DNA of 64,000 bases from Hericium rajendrae (GCA_033439255.1 CM065891.1:124001-188000), one strand, 5' to 3'. Positions 31,435 to 43,003 are shown, counted from the first letter of the stretch. The notes: a model not told the origin generated them from the letters alone. A program made the numbers and translations.

Positions 31435-34400
31435 TTACTTCGACTTCGGCCGCTTTGAGGTACTAGGAGCATTGGAGTTCTTGCGGGGATGAGATGGAGC
31501 CTTGCGCTTCGAAGGAGCGACAGGTGGCGCCGGCGTCGTTTGGCATCCCGTGAACGGAAAGACGACGGAGATATCACTGAGCGGGACTGTGAAGATTTGA
31601 TCCTTCACGATCCTGGAGAACTCCTCGCTCGATAGGATGAGCTTTGCATTGAGATCGTGGTCGAGGCCTTGTGGGGCACGCTTGAGAGGGTCCCAGTGGT
31701 GGGGATGGTTCGTTCGAATATGGTCATACATTGCGTACTTCCAAAAGGTCGGGGTTAGCTTCGAGAGCAGATCAGGACCGCAGAGTGAGCACGAAACTGG
31801 CACATTTGTTGATGCCGTTCGTTCAGATGATACCAGAGCCATGTTGTACTTGAAAGGATGCTGACGAGGACAGTTTGTGATGGTCTGAAAAGACTTGGAA
31901 GTTGTCTTCTTCAACGCGATACTGCAGCCACTTCGACCACAGAACCCGCACGCCACGCTAGGAACAACCTGTGAACAATGAGGCCATGAGGATGTGCAGA
32001 TAGTATAGAAATAAAACACGCACCTGCTCTCTTAAACCGGGCTCAATGATCCCTACGAGTGCACGTAGTATGTGAATTCCGACGTGCGCGCGAGCTCGGT
32101 CTTGTGCAATCAGTACGCCGCACTGATAGCAAGCAACCTTGCTAGTATCTGAACTGTTTCGCTCCGTGAGGATTTGAGTAGCACTACTAACGAGGAAGCA
32201 TCGAGAGCCTTTTATATCGAGAACATCACTTTCAGTACGAAGTAGGAATCGGAGAGAGTAGGATGTACGCACCTTCACTGTCCCGATACGGTAAAGCATC
32301 GCTGTCGCCATACTTTGTCAGCTTCGTTAACAATTCTGTGGGATCTGTAGCGGCATAGAGCATGTCGACAAGCTCTACATAATCATCGTGATTTACAGCC
32401 CATGTACGATCGACTTGCTTTGCATCCAGGGTACCTCTTGCTTCAGCAGGAAGGGCTGAGGTGGGCTGAGATTCGGCGGTGATGGGATAGAGAAGATCGC
32501 CCGTGATACGAACCAGATGATCTTTACGAGAGGTCGTCTCTTGAGCTTGGGAGGAGGCTGCTAAAGCGGATGCCGGTGAAACATTTGCGAAGTTACCTGT
32601 CCAGGCCCATTTGCGTGACCATGTCAGTGGCGCAGCCAGCTCGCTCGCTGAATCAAAAACGGCCGATGACGAAGGGAGTTCTGAATCTGCAATAAGAACT
32701 TCCCTCATAGTGAGGACCTGTGCTGTAAGCTGAATGTCTGATCCAGACGCTTGACCGAGATCTTCGAAATCAATCTTCGTAAGTCGACTCCCCTTTCGGT
32801 CAATTGTGCTGACTTTGACGAGGACCACGGCAACTGAATCCTGTAGATGTATAGGGCAGATTGCTAGGTCGCCTGTGAGGAAGGCCTTCTTGCCGCAGAA
32901 GCTATCGTCGCTAGGGTCAAATTTTTGCCAGTCCTTAGAATAGCAGCGCACTCGAAGCAAGCGATCGACGGACAATCTTGAGTAGTCTGAGTGAAAGAGG
33001 GAGCTTAGAATGGATGCTTTATGGAGAGATTTTTTTTTCCCTGTATCCAGAGTACACTCAATCCAATCACGGTTCTCCGATTGTGAGCTCGATACCACGC
33101 CCTGAGAGTCAGGCTCGCCCAGCAAGTCATCGAGCTCAATGCTACCAGGAGAATGAGCTTCTTCGGCTTCCAGATGTGTTGCTGTGGGTTCTGGGTTCTC
33201 TGCTATCAGAGAGCGATCAGGCTCCGAGCTGGAAACGCCGGGATATGTATTGCTTCCGAATGGACACATGAAATCAACTCCAGCAGTTGAGAGTGTTGTC
33301 GCAAAATCGAAGTGAATGCCATGCGCGTGCAGGTAGTTTGACGCGTCGATTCTTCCCGAATTCCAGACCGTAGTCAAGTAGACATTTTGAACAACGAGAT
33401 CGCCCTTGAAGTATGTCGGGTTCACATGATCCACCCCGTCACTTCCCGAATATGAAGTTCTCCGATGGCCACGATTCCAATCTGGGTGACGACTGTAGAT
33501 TGCAATGCAGTCCGCAGATGCTGAAAGCCGGTCACAGAGCTGCAGGGTATCACAGTTACAATCATGGCACATCGTCCGTACTTCGCAAAAGATCTCTTCG
33601 AGACGATCTGAGCCGAGCTGATAAAGATAAAATGGGTTTGTCGGATTGAGGAGAGATTGCCGTGCGACACATATGAATGCTGCTTTCACGAGGGCTTGTG
33701 TGTCACTATATAATTGGCCAGTCATGAAAGACGACTTATGTCGGGAGAAGAGGGCGAAGCACATATGAGCATATGCAGACAAGGATCGCAGCTGGTCCGA
33801 CAACGAAAATATCGGGTTGATGAACGCCTGAAGAAGCGATTTCCACAGCTTTGCAATGACGTTGATAGCGCACATGTCGGACTGGCCTGATGGATCGAGA
33901 GATGATGAATCCATATCTGCAAGTGTAGATAGCGCGGTAAGTAGACGGACTGCGCGCGGAACATTCTGGTGATCCTTCGGGTCAATTAATGCTGCGACGC
34001 TCTGTTCATTCTGACCAGGAAGGCGAGAAAGATGCCTTTCTAGCGTGTTCCGATTGACAATCGTATCGTTAATAGCATGCCATCCTTGCTGCGAAGTAAA
34101 GTAGCAGCCCCTATAAGCAGCCGAGCCAAAGTCAGTCTTTGCTTTACGGGGCCTGATAGGAAAGCAATATCGTACGCTTTAAGATATGCTTCGGGTCCGG
34201 GCACATCACAATTTCGTCTGCGCTGCAATTGAGATTCAAGCCCTCCAATGTTGATAGCAGGGAATATAATGGCTTGGCTCCTTGGAATCTACTGTCCATG
34301 AGGACTCGAAACATAGCACCTCTGAATGTCGCATCGCCATCTGTTGAAACGATCCAAAGTGGGCCTGGACCGTGTGCTTTCCATTGCTCGATTAGCAAGC

Positions 34401-36287
34401 GGACGACGACAGCAAAATCCTCTGATGTCTCTGACTTGCATGTGCCTGATGCCATGATGGGAATGGGCTCGTACCGCTCTTGTCCGAACGCGCCGACTGC
34501 GGCGACCATAGACTCCCGAGCATAATGGCATGACGGTTCAGCACCATGCACTGCTTCAACAATTTTGAGGATCGATTTTAGGTCCGTCATCGCAAGATCG
34601 AGTCCTTCACTGTGTTCACAACAAAAGCCGACAATCTGGTTCGTGGATTTCCACCATCGAGCACGCTGATTCAATGCTAGACCATCAATCATCAAGGCAA
34701 AACCACGCATCACGCTCTCGACAGGGACAGAGATAGCCCGAGTGCAGGAGATAATGTTTTGAGCAATTTCTGATGCTTTGGGGCGTGACGAGCATGGGAT
34801 GATGGTGGGTGATAACATGCGATTTTGGACCGTAGTGGCCGAAGGTAAGCCAAAGGCCTTAGAGAGCGCAAACAAGCCCTTTCGGTCGGAAAGATGTCGA
34901 AGGAGCCGTGCAAGATCAAAGTCAAATTCGTCGAACCCGCGGACCTCGTAAACGCCCTCGACTGCCCGTTCAATGCGGGACAGGATGGCGCGGGGACTCA
35001 TTCCCTCTTTGAGCGCAAGGTTGAGTAGTTGACGAACACGCTTCACATCTTTCGTCGCAATCGCCATCATCAATGTAGTCATCGATGCGAACGATCAGGC
35101 GATGGACTCTAAGAGCCTGGTTATTAGCCTAGGAAAACCGGTGAGTTCTATAATTTGTTATGACAGAAAGTGGCCTAACCTGTATTTTCAACCGGGCAAT
35201 CTCCTCTGCTTTCTGGTCCAGCTTTGCGACGAGTTGAGCATGGGTGAGCCATTTATATGGCCAATGTCCTGTTTCCGTGGCTTGCGCTCGCAGGTCAGCC
35301 AGATGAATCGCCCGTGGAGCCTGGAGAAGTCGGCAGGCATGGCAAGCATTTAATTGGTCCTTCCACCGCGCACAGCGATCCGATCTTATCCATATGCAGA
35401 TACCTCCACCGTCACTGCTCCTGAAACCAGCCAGGCAGAATCCGAGGGTTCCATCGTGATTTTCGAAGATCTGCCATGGGAATGTTGTGAAGACTGACCC
35501 TGCACGCCATTCGAGCGGGACGCCATCACAGACGTCGTCTACCCTGTCCGAGCCACTCACTTCGCTTCGTCTCAGACTCTACCCCATCATCTTCATCTCC
35601 GGATAGGTAAGGCTTGTTGCCAATTTGGACCGGCACAGATGTTGACCTCCTTGGAATACGAGGTGGATGAAGCAAAATGCTATCTGCAGCAGATGAAAGA
35701 CCTTGAACTTGGAGAGAGCTAGTGAAGCTTCCTTCTGACAGAGCTCGAACTGAGGGCAGGAAGCGCTGTGGAGTCGGTGGAATCATTCTGATGACCGGAA
35801 GTGAGTGCTCTTGCTCGCTGCTGGCCATCGTTGTCGACGCTGACATCTGCTGTTGCTTCCCTAGCTTCCTCTGCTGCGCCTTGCATTTCTTGCTGTCGCG
35901 ATGCAAGGTGAGCGCGTGCCTTGAATGCTGCGTTATATTGATAGTGACCCCACATAGATCACATGGAGTAGGAATGAAGGCTGTCGCACTCCTCGCCGTT
36001 GCCGGTGAGGTCGAGATGTGGAGTGATCCCGGGTGTGCGTTCTCAGCGGCGCTGCGTGGCTCAGATGTCCGTTCTACCAGCTGAACGCGTACGAATCGGA
36101 ACCTGTCCTGCGGACTGAAGTCTGGGTCATAGAACTCAACCTCCTGAAAGTCTGTATCATCGTCAGTACTGCTTTCCGAGCCACTATCCGCGTCGAAAGA
36201 GTCGTTTACGATATCAATAGAATCTGAGCCTGGAGAAGAACGAAAACAGAGTATGATAGGGCTGCAGTGATCACTGGGTACGTTCAT
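31435..36287 (-). pseudogene. Transposase of the P-like element, several one-base frameshifts
   Basis: The order from the 5' end is: acidic N-terminus and a C2H2-type finger (PCDLCGVTI...HALTLH, about 35890-35960); a second block (35181-35560) with Cys/His; then helical region and core (34144-35098) with LMIDGLALNQRARW, IVSTDGDATFRGAMF and CPDPKHILKR; then VNRNTLERHL and DPKDHQNVPRAVRLL (33980-34110); then GSDRLEEIFCEVRTM (about 33590-33635); and C-terminal zinc fingers (CYQCGVLI, CGFCGRSGC, CSLCGPDLL). The last intron is 31969-32023. The DG, DPKH and DRLE positions parallel the catalytic D, D and E of P-element/THAP9 transposases. Frame breaks near 35555, 35072, 34155 and possibly 32250 mean this copy is probably inactive. 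The protein family itself is abundant in mushrooms as hypothetical proteins. Confidence 0.55.
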
Positions 36288-36617
36288 CTATACGCTGAAT
36301 CCCGTGGCGCAAGAGTTTCGCAGTGTCGACGCGGTCTGTTGAATAGTGCGACGTGATATTGAGTACGGGCGCATACACGCGCCGCGCCGTAGCACTGGAT
36401 ATTGGAATGATATGCGAATGGTTTCAAAACGGTGGCAGCACAAATCTTGAAAATATTCATATGTACTCTACACATCAAGTAGATTAGGATAGACATGGAA
36501 TTGCACCACTTTGTAAGAGCGAGAACGAGTCTCCGAGAGCGATTCACTAAGCAAGGCAAGGATAGTGCAGATTGTGGCGTTAGCGTCCGGGGTCCTCGAT
36601 TTTCATGTCATACCACC

Positions 36618-36658
36618 GGGTAGTCATTTTAGTGAATTCTGATCGCGGACGCCCCTTG
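36618..36658. repeat. Right 41-bp terminal inverted repeat
   Basis: Perfect inverted match to 31129-31169, ending CGCCCCTTG at 36658. Confidence 0.85.
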
Positions 36659-36666
36659 GCTCCGAC
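36659..36666. repeat. Right 8-bp target site duplication
   Basis: GCTCCGAC, followed directly by the continuing host exon. Confidence 0.85.
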
Positions 36667-36998
36667 ACGCACCAACCGCAAGCGCAAGGCCGATGACGAT
36701 CTCGACTCGACACGCAACGCCGAGGCCGGACCTTCCCACGCAAGCTCATCCACCTCTTCCACGAACGACGACTCCTCTCCAGCATCTCCCGCTGCCGACA
36801 ACATCCCAATGAGCACGATCAATATGCCCGGTCCTGACGGTATGCGCTCTCCTCGCTCCCCTTGCATGTCGTACTCACTATCCCTCCACAGATATTGAAC
36901 TGGACGACGCGCGCGTCGCGGTGCTGGAATCCCGAAGTCGAAGTCGAACGCCCTGCGCCATCCTCCGTGGCGAAGGGCAAGAAGAAGCGCACCTATTA

Positions 36999-38603
36999 AA
37001 TTCATGGCAGCCGTGACTCGTCTGGTGATTATTTCGGTGTCTTTTCCTTCTACGTGTTCTACATTCTTCTTGCATCTTTCGTCAACCGCGTTACTATATT
37101 TCTAGTTCTTTTCCGCCTGCATTACCTATTCTGTCATGTATGCCTGTACTTTACTGTAGCGATAGCATCTCTCCGATAAATAAATAAAACCAAAAAAAAG
37201 GCCTTTGGCCACCAAATCCCTCTGCGTGCTAGTCTAATCTAAAAAAGAGTGACGGTAGCGGGCGTTGCCGCGAAGACGGCGCTCTCGTTATGTAAGCCAC
37301 TGGAGACCAGCGGCGCAGAGCGGCGCTGGCAGTCAGATCTTCAGATACGACGATCCTGAGGCACGATGGTTGAGTCCAGTATCTACTCTGCCCTCGGGAG
37401 ACTACGCTGGCACCGAGTTGCTTGTGAATCGAAGAACAGTAATGGCGACCATGGTACTTAACTTGGAACTGATGGCGGCGAGGAGCTGGTGCGTTTTCTT
37501 CATCGTATTCTCTGATTTCTTTGTAAATGATGCGACACCACAGAAGCCGCTCGAGCGCTCATTTCTTTTCTGCAGGTTCACCTCGACGTCACTGGCATGA
37601 TCTTTTAAGTCGACGTGGGATATAAAGCAAAATTACTTTCCAAACCTCGACCTGGGTGATCTCGTAGGGTGAGACGTACAGTACAAGCTCGCGCTTGTTT
37701 CGCTGAGGTATTTTTCAGAAGCGGAATGACCAACCGTCAAGTGAGCAACGCCCGCAGTGTTTCCTGACAAGGCACTATGCCTCTGCAGCTGCTTCCATCT
37801 CTATTGTGCATCGTCTCTGTTTCCAGTTGTCGATCTCCAGTTGTTCTCCTTTTCATCGTTCTTGAGGGAGAGACTTCGCCAGACACTGGCCAGACTGCAA
37901 TTCAGTTCCGTCGAGTCGCACAGTGAGTTCCGCTCTATGGCATTCAGCGTGTTTGTGTGTGCGTCTGATCACCGATCTGATCTCAAGTATTATTGATTTA
38001 TGTGTTCCTAGACTCCATATCAGCCTGCAGCCCATTCCTAAAATTGTGTCGCGGTCTCGTTCCGGACGCGGCGCGCTCTGAAAAGCGCATGGCACATTGA
38101 ATGGCGGTCGCAGGCTGTCTTCCAGCTCTGCAAAGCATGGTTTCCTGCCTTGCGGCTCTATCACAGAGTTATTCATGGAAAAATGCGCAGATAGACTTGC
38201 CAGTGAGATCCTCTCGACATGTTGGGGGTATATGCGCGCTGATACTTCTGAAGCACATCGGGCTGCCTTCAACCCTGTCACCTGCATGCAACTAGACCTT
38301 GATTTTCGGAGAGGTCGAAGATCTTGGAACGGGCGATCTCCCCTCCATTCGTTCACTTTAATTTTCGTGGATGAGTCCGGCTTCGCTCGTAAATGGGCAT
38401 GCAAATGTTACAGCTCAGCCCTCACCTGCAAGGAGTGTCTGATCGCAGAGATTTATCCAGTCACATTCGCACAGGGTGCGCGGATGAGCCACGCATCAAT
38501 CGTATGCAGGATGAAACTACTACATAAGAGCCGGACAGGATGGCTGCCCCCCTCTTCCTCAATCCTGTCGACATACCGTTCCTCTCTTCACTATCCAACC
38601 CCA
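36999..38603. other. 3' flank of the broken host gene and intergenic DNA
   Basis: The left end is the probable 3' untranslated region. A plus-strand open frame (37265-37600) and other short frames have no recognisable domains. No repeats or RNA genes seen. Confidence 0.45.
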
Positions 38604-39516
38604 ATGTTGCCTTCACCATCGCCATATACACGTCCGACCGGTATTCTGCCGAATCCAACGACGCCCGTGGAGCCGATGCCATATCATTGGAAGCTGGAAT
38701 TTCCATTCTCTCGCCCAATATCCTTCGTTTCTTGCATCGCATTCAAGTTCCTTTGTGTGGTTTCATTCGGGCACCTCGACCTCGATCGACCTTGGGAAAT
38801 ATGTCAAGCAGACGAATCTGTTTGGATAGAAAATAAGAAGATCGGTTCGGACAGAATCACGACCATCACGGTAGTCGTGAGTCAATATTCTTTTTGACTG
38901 TTATTCAAGCATGATCATTTGTTACAGGCGGGACTACTTTTGGGTTCCACATCCGCATTCGCGACGACACTCTCGCCGGTGCCACACATGCTCAACTATA
39001 ATGAGGGCGCACCATATGTGTGCCTTCTCTTGTCATTCGGCCTCACACTTGGGGGGCTCATCGTGGGCTCGGCCGTATTATTTGTTCTGTCAAATTGCGA
39101 AAAGGACTGGTTTCAAAATGTCAGTTTCCGCATCATCCCCAGAAAAGAGCATATCTGACAAAGATTCTACAGACCCTTATGAGCTCTTGACTCGCAGTCT
39201 GCTGCACGCTCATCATGGTCGGGTACCCATTCCTATGTATTGGTATCGCAACACTCGTTTTAGCTTTCGGTGCATTGTTCACTCCTCTTTCATCGAGGTC
39301 CAGCCTAATGCTGTGGAGTCAGGCCTACTCGGCGCTGCTTGGACGTCCCAAAATGCAGTCGTTCGCATCGGCTGCATGTTTGTGTTGCTTATTCCGGCCT
39401 CGCTGGCCTTCCTCTTCGCATGGACCCAAGCAAGCGATATGTACGGAAGGTTGCGAAAGTTGCGAAAGAGGTCAAACGCAGATCCGGACGTTGGGGAGCA
39501 GGAACCTCAGGATTGA
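38604..39516 (+). pseudogene. Membrane protein of a mushroom-specific family, broken copy
   Basis: Exons 38604-38876 and 38928-39119 read well. A cytosolic N-terminus is followed by a hydrophobic segment and VVSFGHLDLDRPWEICQAD, SVWIENKK and ITTITVV, then two hydrophobic segments (AGLLLGSTSAFATTL, LLLSFGLTLGGLIVGSAVLFVL). Exon 3 starts at 39173 with TLMSS and then TGA at 39188-39190, where relatives read on into a third membrane segment. That segment is present after the stop (YPFLCIGIATLVLAFGAL). A frame change near 39290 is needed to reach the fourth segment and the end at 39516 (GEQEPQD). I know the family as a four-to-five-span hypothetical membrane protein; its function is unknown. Confidence 0.6.
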
Positions 39517-39898
39517 GCAATATGGCCTGAAGTACCATCTGATCATCCGGACAGTTCACCATTATATAACAACATCCCCTTCGTTGAGTTTGCGTGCTTG
39601 GTTTCTCCGTCGTTTGATCATACTACTCATGCCTGGTTCATTTGATATTTAGATGGACCAGAATTGCGTTGGGTCGCCGCGGGGACAAGTCTCATCTAAA
39701 AGGCCTAGGCGTCACATCGTGCCCTGCATTCAACGCGTACAGACTGCTTTGCGACTGCCTTGCGCACACATAACGTATGGTTGGGTCTTATCACAAAGTC
39801 ACAAAGCCCGTTCCTTTCATTTGCAACCGTTTGGGCTTTCGCTGCAGTTGCAACCTAAGTTGACAATTGGATAACCAAGTAACACGCCACTATGATAG
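39517..39898. other. Spacer between the two membrane-protein relics
   Basis: Contains no recognised gene. A TATA-like ATTATATAAC occurs near 39563. Confidence 0.4.
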
Positions 39899-40347
39899 TT
39901 GACTTCCGCGCTTCTTCGCTTGTTATTCCGGCTTCTCCGCGTGGTGTCATTCGGAGACGTGGACTTGAATAGATGTTGGGAGATCGCGAATGCAGAAGAG
40001 AATGTCTGGAAAGAGGGGAAGAAAGTCATCTCGGGCAGGATCGCCGCCATCACTGTAATTGTGAGTAAACGTCATACGTGTTGTGCTTTTCTACTAATGA
40101 CGTATATTTAACCGCAGGCGGGGCTACTGTTAGGCTCCAAGGTCGCGTTTGCTACAACGATCCCCTCCTGTAGATTAGCAGTATGCTGCTGCTGATCGTC
40201 CCGGCTTCAATTTACGGATGGACACACGCCGGCATCTTGTGGAAAGCATTGTGGGGGAAAACAGAATATAGCGGCGATGAGCAGTCCACAGAGGGATTAT
40301 TGAACTCGGAGCCTTGTATGAACAGCCATCAGCATCCAACAGATTAA
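39899..40347 (+). pseudogene. Second, deleted copy of the membrane-protein gene
   Basis: FLRVVSFGDVDLNRCWEI, ENVWKEGKK and ITVI followed by a splice donor and acceptor (intron about 40060-40117), then AGLLLGSKVAFATTI, repeat the core of the gene at 38.6 kb. After that, the part encoding the middle membrane segments is missing: the sequence jumps to the C-terminal hydrophobic segment (LLLIVPASIYGWTHAG) out of frame, ending at 40347. This is a tandem duplicate that has lost its middle. Confidence 0.55.
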
Positions 40348-41056
40348 AGGGCGCTGTTGGTCGCAGGGACTTCCTATGCCATTTTGTGGACAGTGAAAAT
40401 ACGCGCTGTCCGCCTTTGATGAAGCAACGGCGTCGTAACATGTTCTCTTATCCGCATCTTCGCACCTTCATACCAAGATCGGATTTCCTACCTGTTATTT
40501 GTTATCGAGGCGTAGAAGCGGAAGGACCAGTGTCGAGAAGAGAGTATTCGGGAGTGACTAGTTATCCGAAGCAATAAAACACGACCATGAACAGAAGAAT
40601 CGCCAAAATATAGACCTGTAGCAATCAATAAGACCGGGCGGCGGGATATCGGGGTTAGGCGGTGGTAGTGAATTGGATAGTTCTTCGATAGTTTACTAAA
40701 AATTAGCACACATTGAGATGTGAGTCAGACCATAAGCACCCAACCGATGTCTAACTAAAGAGCACTGACCTCCGCACATCTCAAACATTGTCATCGCCCG
40801 CGCCCATTCACCGCTTCGCCCATCACTGCGCACGATGCCATATCCACGTCCTATGCCATTCCTCCGGATGAAGTCTGTCGATCGTCAATGACGTGTAGAG
40901 CTTGAATTCAGACCACTTCGGTTTGCACTGCGCTATTTCACCTGGTAGCAAATTCAAGTTCAATATGTGTATGATCTATCAGAGAATCATCTGAGTGAAG
41001 AAGGGTAAGGATGCTCACCGGCTACGCTGCTCCGTCACGATATTTATTCCTAGCAA
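40348..41056. other. Intergenic, nothing recognised
   Basis: AT-rich in part. It includes the 3' flank of the minus-strand F-box gene. A GTAAGC donor-like site at the end of that gene leaves open a further small 3' exon near 40970-41000. Confidence 0.4.
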
Positions 41057-43003
41057 TTATGTATATGGTACGCTTACGTCGCTCGCCGTCGCACTGACTT
41101 CGGTGTCTGTACCACTAACACCGCCATTGTCCTCTTCCTCCTCGTCTTCCGAGTCGCCTGAGCCATTGTTTGAACCAGCTGCACCGCTGACGTTTCCGTT
41201 CGACCCGCCATCATCGCCAGCCCTGTCGCTGCTGCCATCATCCGAATCTGAACTATAGATGTCGCTCAGTTCATCAGCCGATTCATCGGCGACCTTGAGC
41301 TCCTCCTTCGTCCTCCCGTCCATCCTCCCGTCCCATTCAAAGTCCAGATTGAGGCCTTGCAACTGCTCGACCTGCCCTTGTGTCAGTTTGCATTCCCGAA
41401 CGACAAGTTTGCGCAAGCTTTCAGCAGACAGCCTGAGCTGCAGGGCATGTAAAAATTGCCTGAACATGCGTCCTTCGTAGATGTGGTCGTCGTGCCGGAA
41501 GTTAACTCTAGAGACCTGCAGGGTGCGCACGCTCGCAAAGCCGTTGCGGCCGCCGTTCCCAGGTTCGTGGAACTTGCTCACCCACCCCTTCGCATGGTCT
41601 CCGTAGACATCAAGAAACCCGCGCAGGAATCGCGTGCTGTAAATGACGAGAGATTCCGGAGCGACGGCTTTGGAGAACGCGAGCCACGTCTCCCATGTGA
41701 GGTAGCCTGTGGGCGTACCCTGATAGCATCTGAACTCCAGCGCTTTGGCCGGGCTAAAAGCTGGCAGCGCCAGAAGTTTGTGCGAGAGCTCCTGGTATGC
41801 GGTGGAGACGTCATAGAGGGAGGAGCTTCCAGGCCAATTGAACTCCACGAGGAGGTCTTTGGGTCCTGGAGGATTTTGGTGGGACGCCTTGATTCGAAGC
41901 ATTTCACAGAATTCCTCTTCATTTATCGAAACCCAGTTGAACGGTGTCAGGGACAGACAATCCGTGCGCATTCCGTTGAACAGATTTCCAATACAGGGAA
42001 TGATGTCGTCAACCTGATCGAGGAGCGATTCATAATCCTCCTGAGAAAAGCAGATGCGCAGGGATGCACTCTTGGGTATACGGACTGCATACAACACATT
42101 AAGACATTCCGGTACAGAACCTTCAATCGACAGTGTTGAAAGGCATGGGAGCGATACAGCCGGATGATCACGTTCCACCATGAACCCCGGACTCTTCGGC
42201 CTTGGCAACGAGTGGCGAAGTACAAGCCGGCGGAGATGGGGAAGATTGCGAAGCACCTCTACGAGACTTGTGGCTGAGAATCGAAGGGGACGCAGGATGT
42301 GCCGAAGATCGAGATCGGTGAGGCTGCAGCAGAGCAATGGTGACCGGTTCCAGGATCCCAGGTGTACTCGATCTAGGCAGAGAACGCGCAGTTTGGGGCA
42401 GTGTTTGCGAAATACGTCGTCAGGAAGTAAGAGGGGGGTTACGTCGTCCTGGGTCTGAGACAGACATAGGGATTCTAGTTCGGGAGCGCGTGATTGACAA
42501 AAGCCATCCAGATATATTTCAGGGATATTAGGGAGAGAAATCTTGACTGTGCGAAAGTGCCTTCCTCTCTTCAACGCGACTTTTAAAGACTCGGGAACTG
42601 GCGATGGGGCGCGTGCATCAACGAACAGAAAGTCAACGAAAGACGTGAGGTCCAAATAAACAGGAAGGTTTCGGCTACGCGCGAGGAACAGAGTGGACCA
42701 GGTTCGATTCGATATGAGGAACGTCGTCCAAAGGCCGGGATGACCTATAGCGACCTGTCGCCATCGAGAGCAGACATATGTGACTGAAATCCATATGCGG
42801 CACTTGTCCGACGAGATGAAGAGATAAGCTTCTGTGGGCCGGGGAAGTAGCGCAAAGACCATAAGCAAAATTTCATTTGGAAGATGTGAGATGGGTGCGT
42901 CCGCGTTATAGCGCACTTTCAAATTTCGCAGGCAGCTTTCAGAATCGGAAATTTGTTGAAGAAGAGCCGACCTATCATCAGGAAAAGCACTATTGTTTGC
43001 CAT
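41057..43003 (-). CDS. F-box protein with leucine-rich repeats and acidic tail
   Basis: About 648 codons. I place the start at the ATG at 43003 (MANNSAFPDD); the open frame continues upstream to 43105, but that part ends in an acceptor-like TCTCAG and looks like a 5' intron. The F-box region is at residues 30-85 (ISHLPNEILLMVFALLPRP, VTYVCSRWRQVAIGHPGLW). It is followed by leucine-rich repeats (LRRLVLRHSLPRP, LSTLSIEG) and, at the C-terminus, a Ser/Gly/Asp/Glu-rich acidic stretch (residues about 590-640) containing DSEDEEEEDN. It probably acts as a substrate receptor of an SCF ubiquitin ligase (family knowledge). The decayed gene at 11938-13586 is a paralogue. Confidence 0.8.
   Translation of the reverse strand: MANNSAFPDDRSALLQQISDSESCLRNLKVRYNADAPISHLPNEILLMVFALLPRPTEAYLFISSDKCRIWISVTYVCSRWRQVAIGHPGLWTTFLISNRTWSTLFLARSRNLPVYLDLTSFVDFLFVDARAPSPVPESLKVALKRGRHFRTVKISLPNIPEIYLDGFCQSRAPELESLCLSQTQDDVTPLLLPDDVFRKHCPKLRVLCLDRVHLGSWNRSPLLCCSLTDLDLRHILRPLRFSATSLVEVLRNLPHLRRLVLRHSLPRPKSPGFMVERDHPAVSLPCLSTLSIEGSVPECLNVLYAVRIPKSASLRICFSQEDYESLLDQVDDIIPCIGNLFNGMRTDCLSLTPFNWVSINEEEFCEMLRIKASHQNPPGPKDLLVEFNWPGSSSLYDVSTAYQELSHKLLALPAFSPAKALEFRCYQGTPTGYLTWETWLAFSKAVAPESLVIYSTRFLRGFLDVYGDHAKGWVSKFHEPGNGGRNGFASVRTLQVSRVNFRHDDHIYEGRMFRQFLHALQLRLSAESLRKLVVRECKLTQGQVEQLQGLNLDFEWDGRMDGRTKEELKVADESADELSDIYSSDSDDGSSDRAGDDGGSNGNVSGAAGSNNGSGDSEDEEEEDNGGVSGTDTEVSATASDVSVPYT

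Larger units (their letters stand above)
31129..36658 (-). mobile_element. DNA transposon with P-element-superfamily features
   Basis: 5,530 bp with perfect 41-bp terminal inverted repeats (31129-31169 and 36618-36658), each starting CAAGGGGCGTCCGCGATCAG. They are flanked by an exact 8-bp duplication, GCTCCGAC (31121-31128 and 36659-36666). Removing the element and one duplication joins the host gene in frame. The interior carries one minus-strand, multi-exon transposase. P elements are defined by 8-bp duplications, ends starting CA and a transposase with D...D...E-type motifs; all three are seen here in some form. The assignment to the P superfamily is my inference. Confidence 0.65.
30339..36998 (+). 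pseudogene. Small host gene of unknown function, split by a DNA transposon in exon 4
   Basis: Exons: 30339-30638, 30699-30869, 30928-31023, and 31082-31128, where the transposon interrupts the Pro-Thr codons. The same frame continues after the right target duplication at 36667 (RTNRKRKADDDLDS) to 36839. An intron (36840-36891) and a last exon follow. The predicted protein is about 290 residues: an N-terminal domain (RTYDAILQQMGASEHF, REYYGYVVGRTGSF, KQHIVLLPIHPG), a basic nuclear-localisation-like NRKRK, a Ser/Asp-rich stretch and a basic tail (SVAKGKKKRTY). The tail is reached only if one surplus C near 36928-36931 is ignored, so the last exon is also frameshifted. A poly(A)-type AATAAA lies near 37183. 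I do not recognise the family. Confidence 0.6.

Noticed and set aside
37265-37600. 111-codon plus-strand open frame as a gene
   Set aside because: Starts in arginine-rich noise, has no domain, promoter or splice context.
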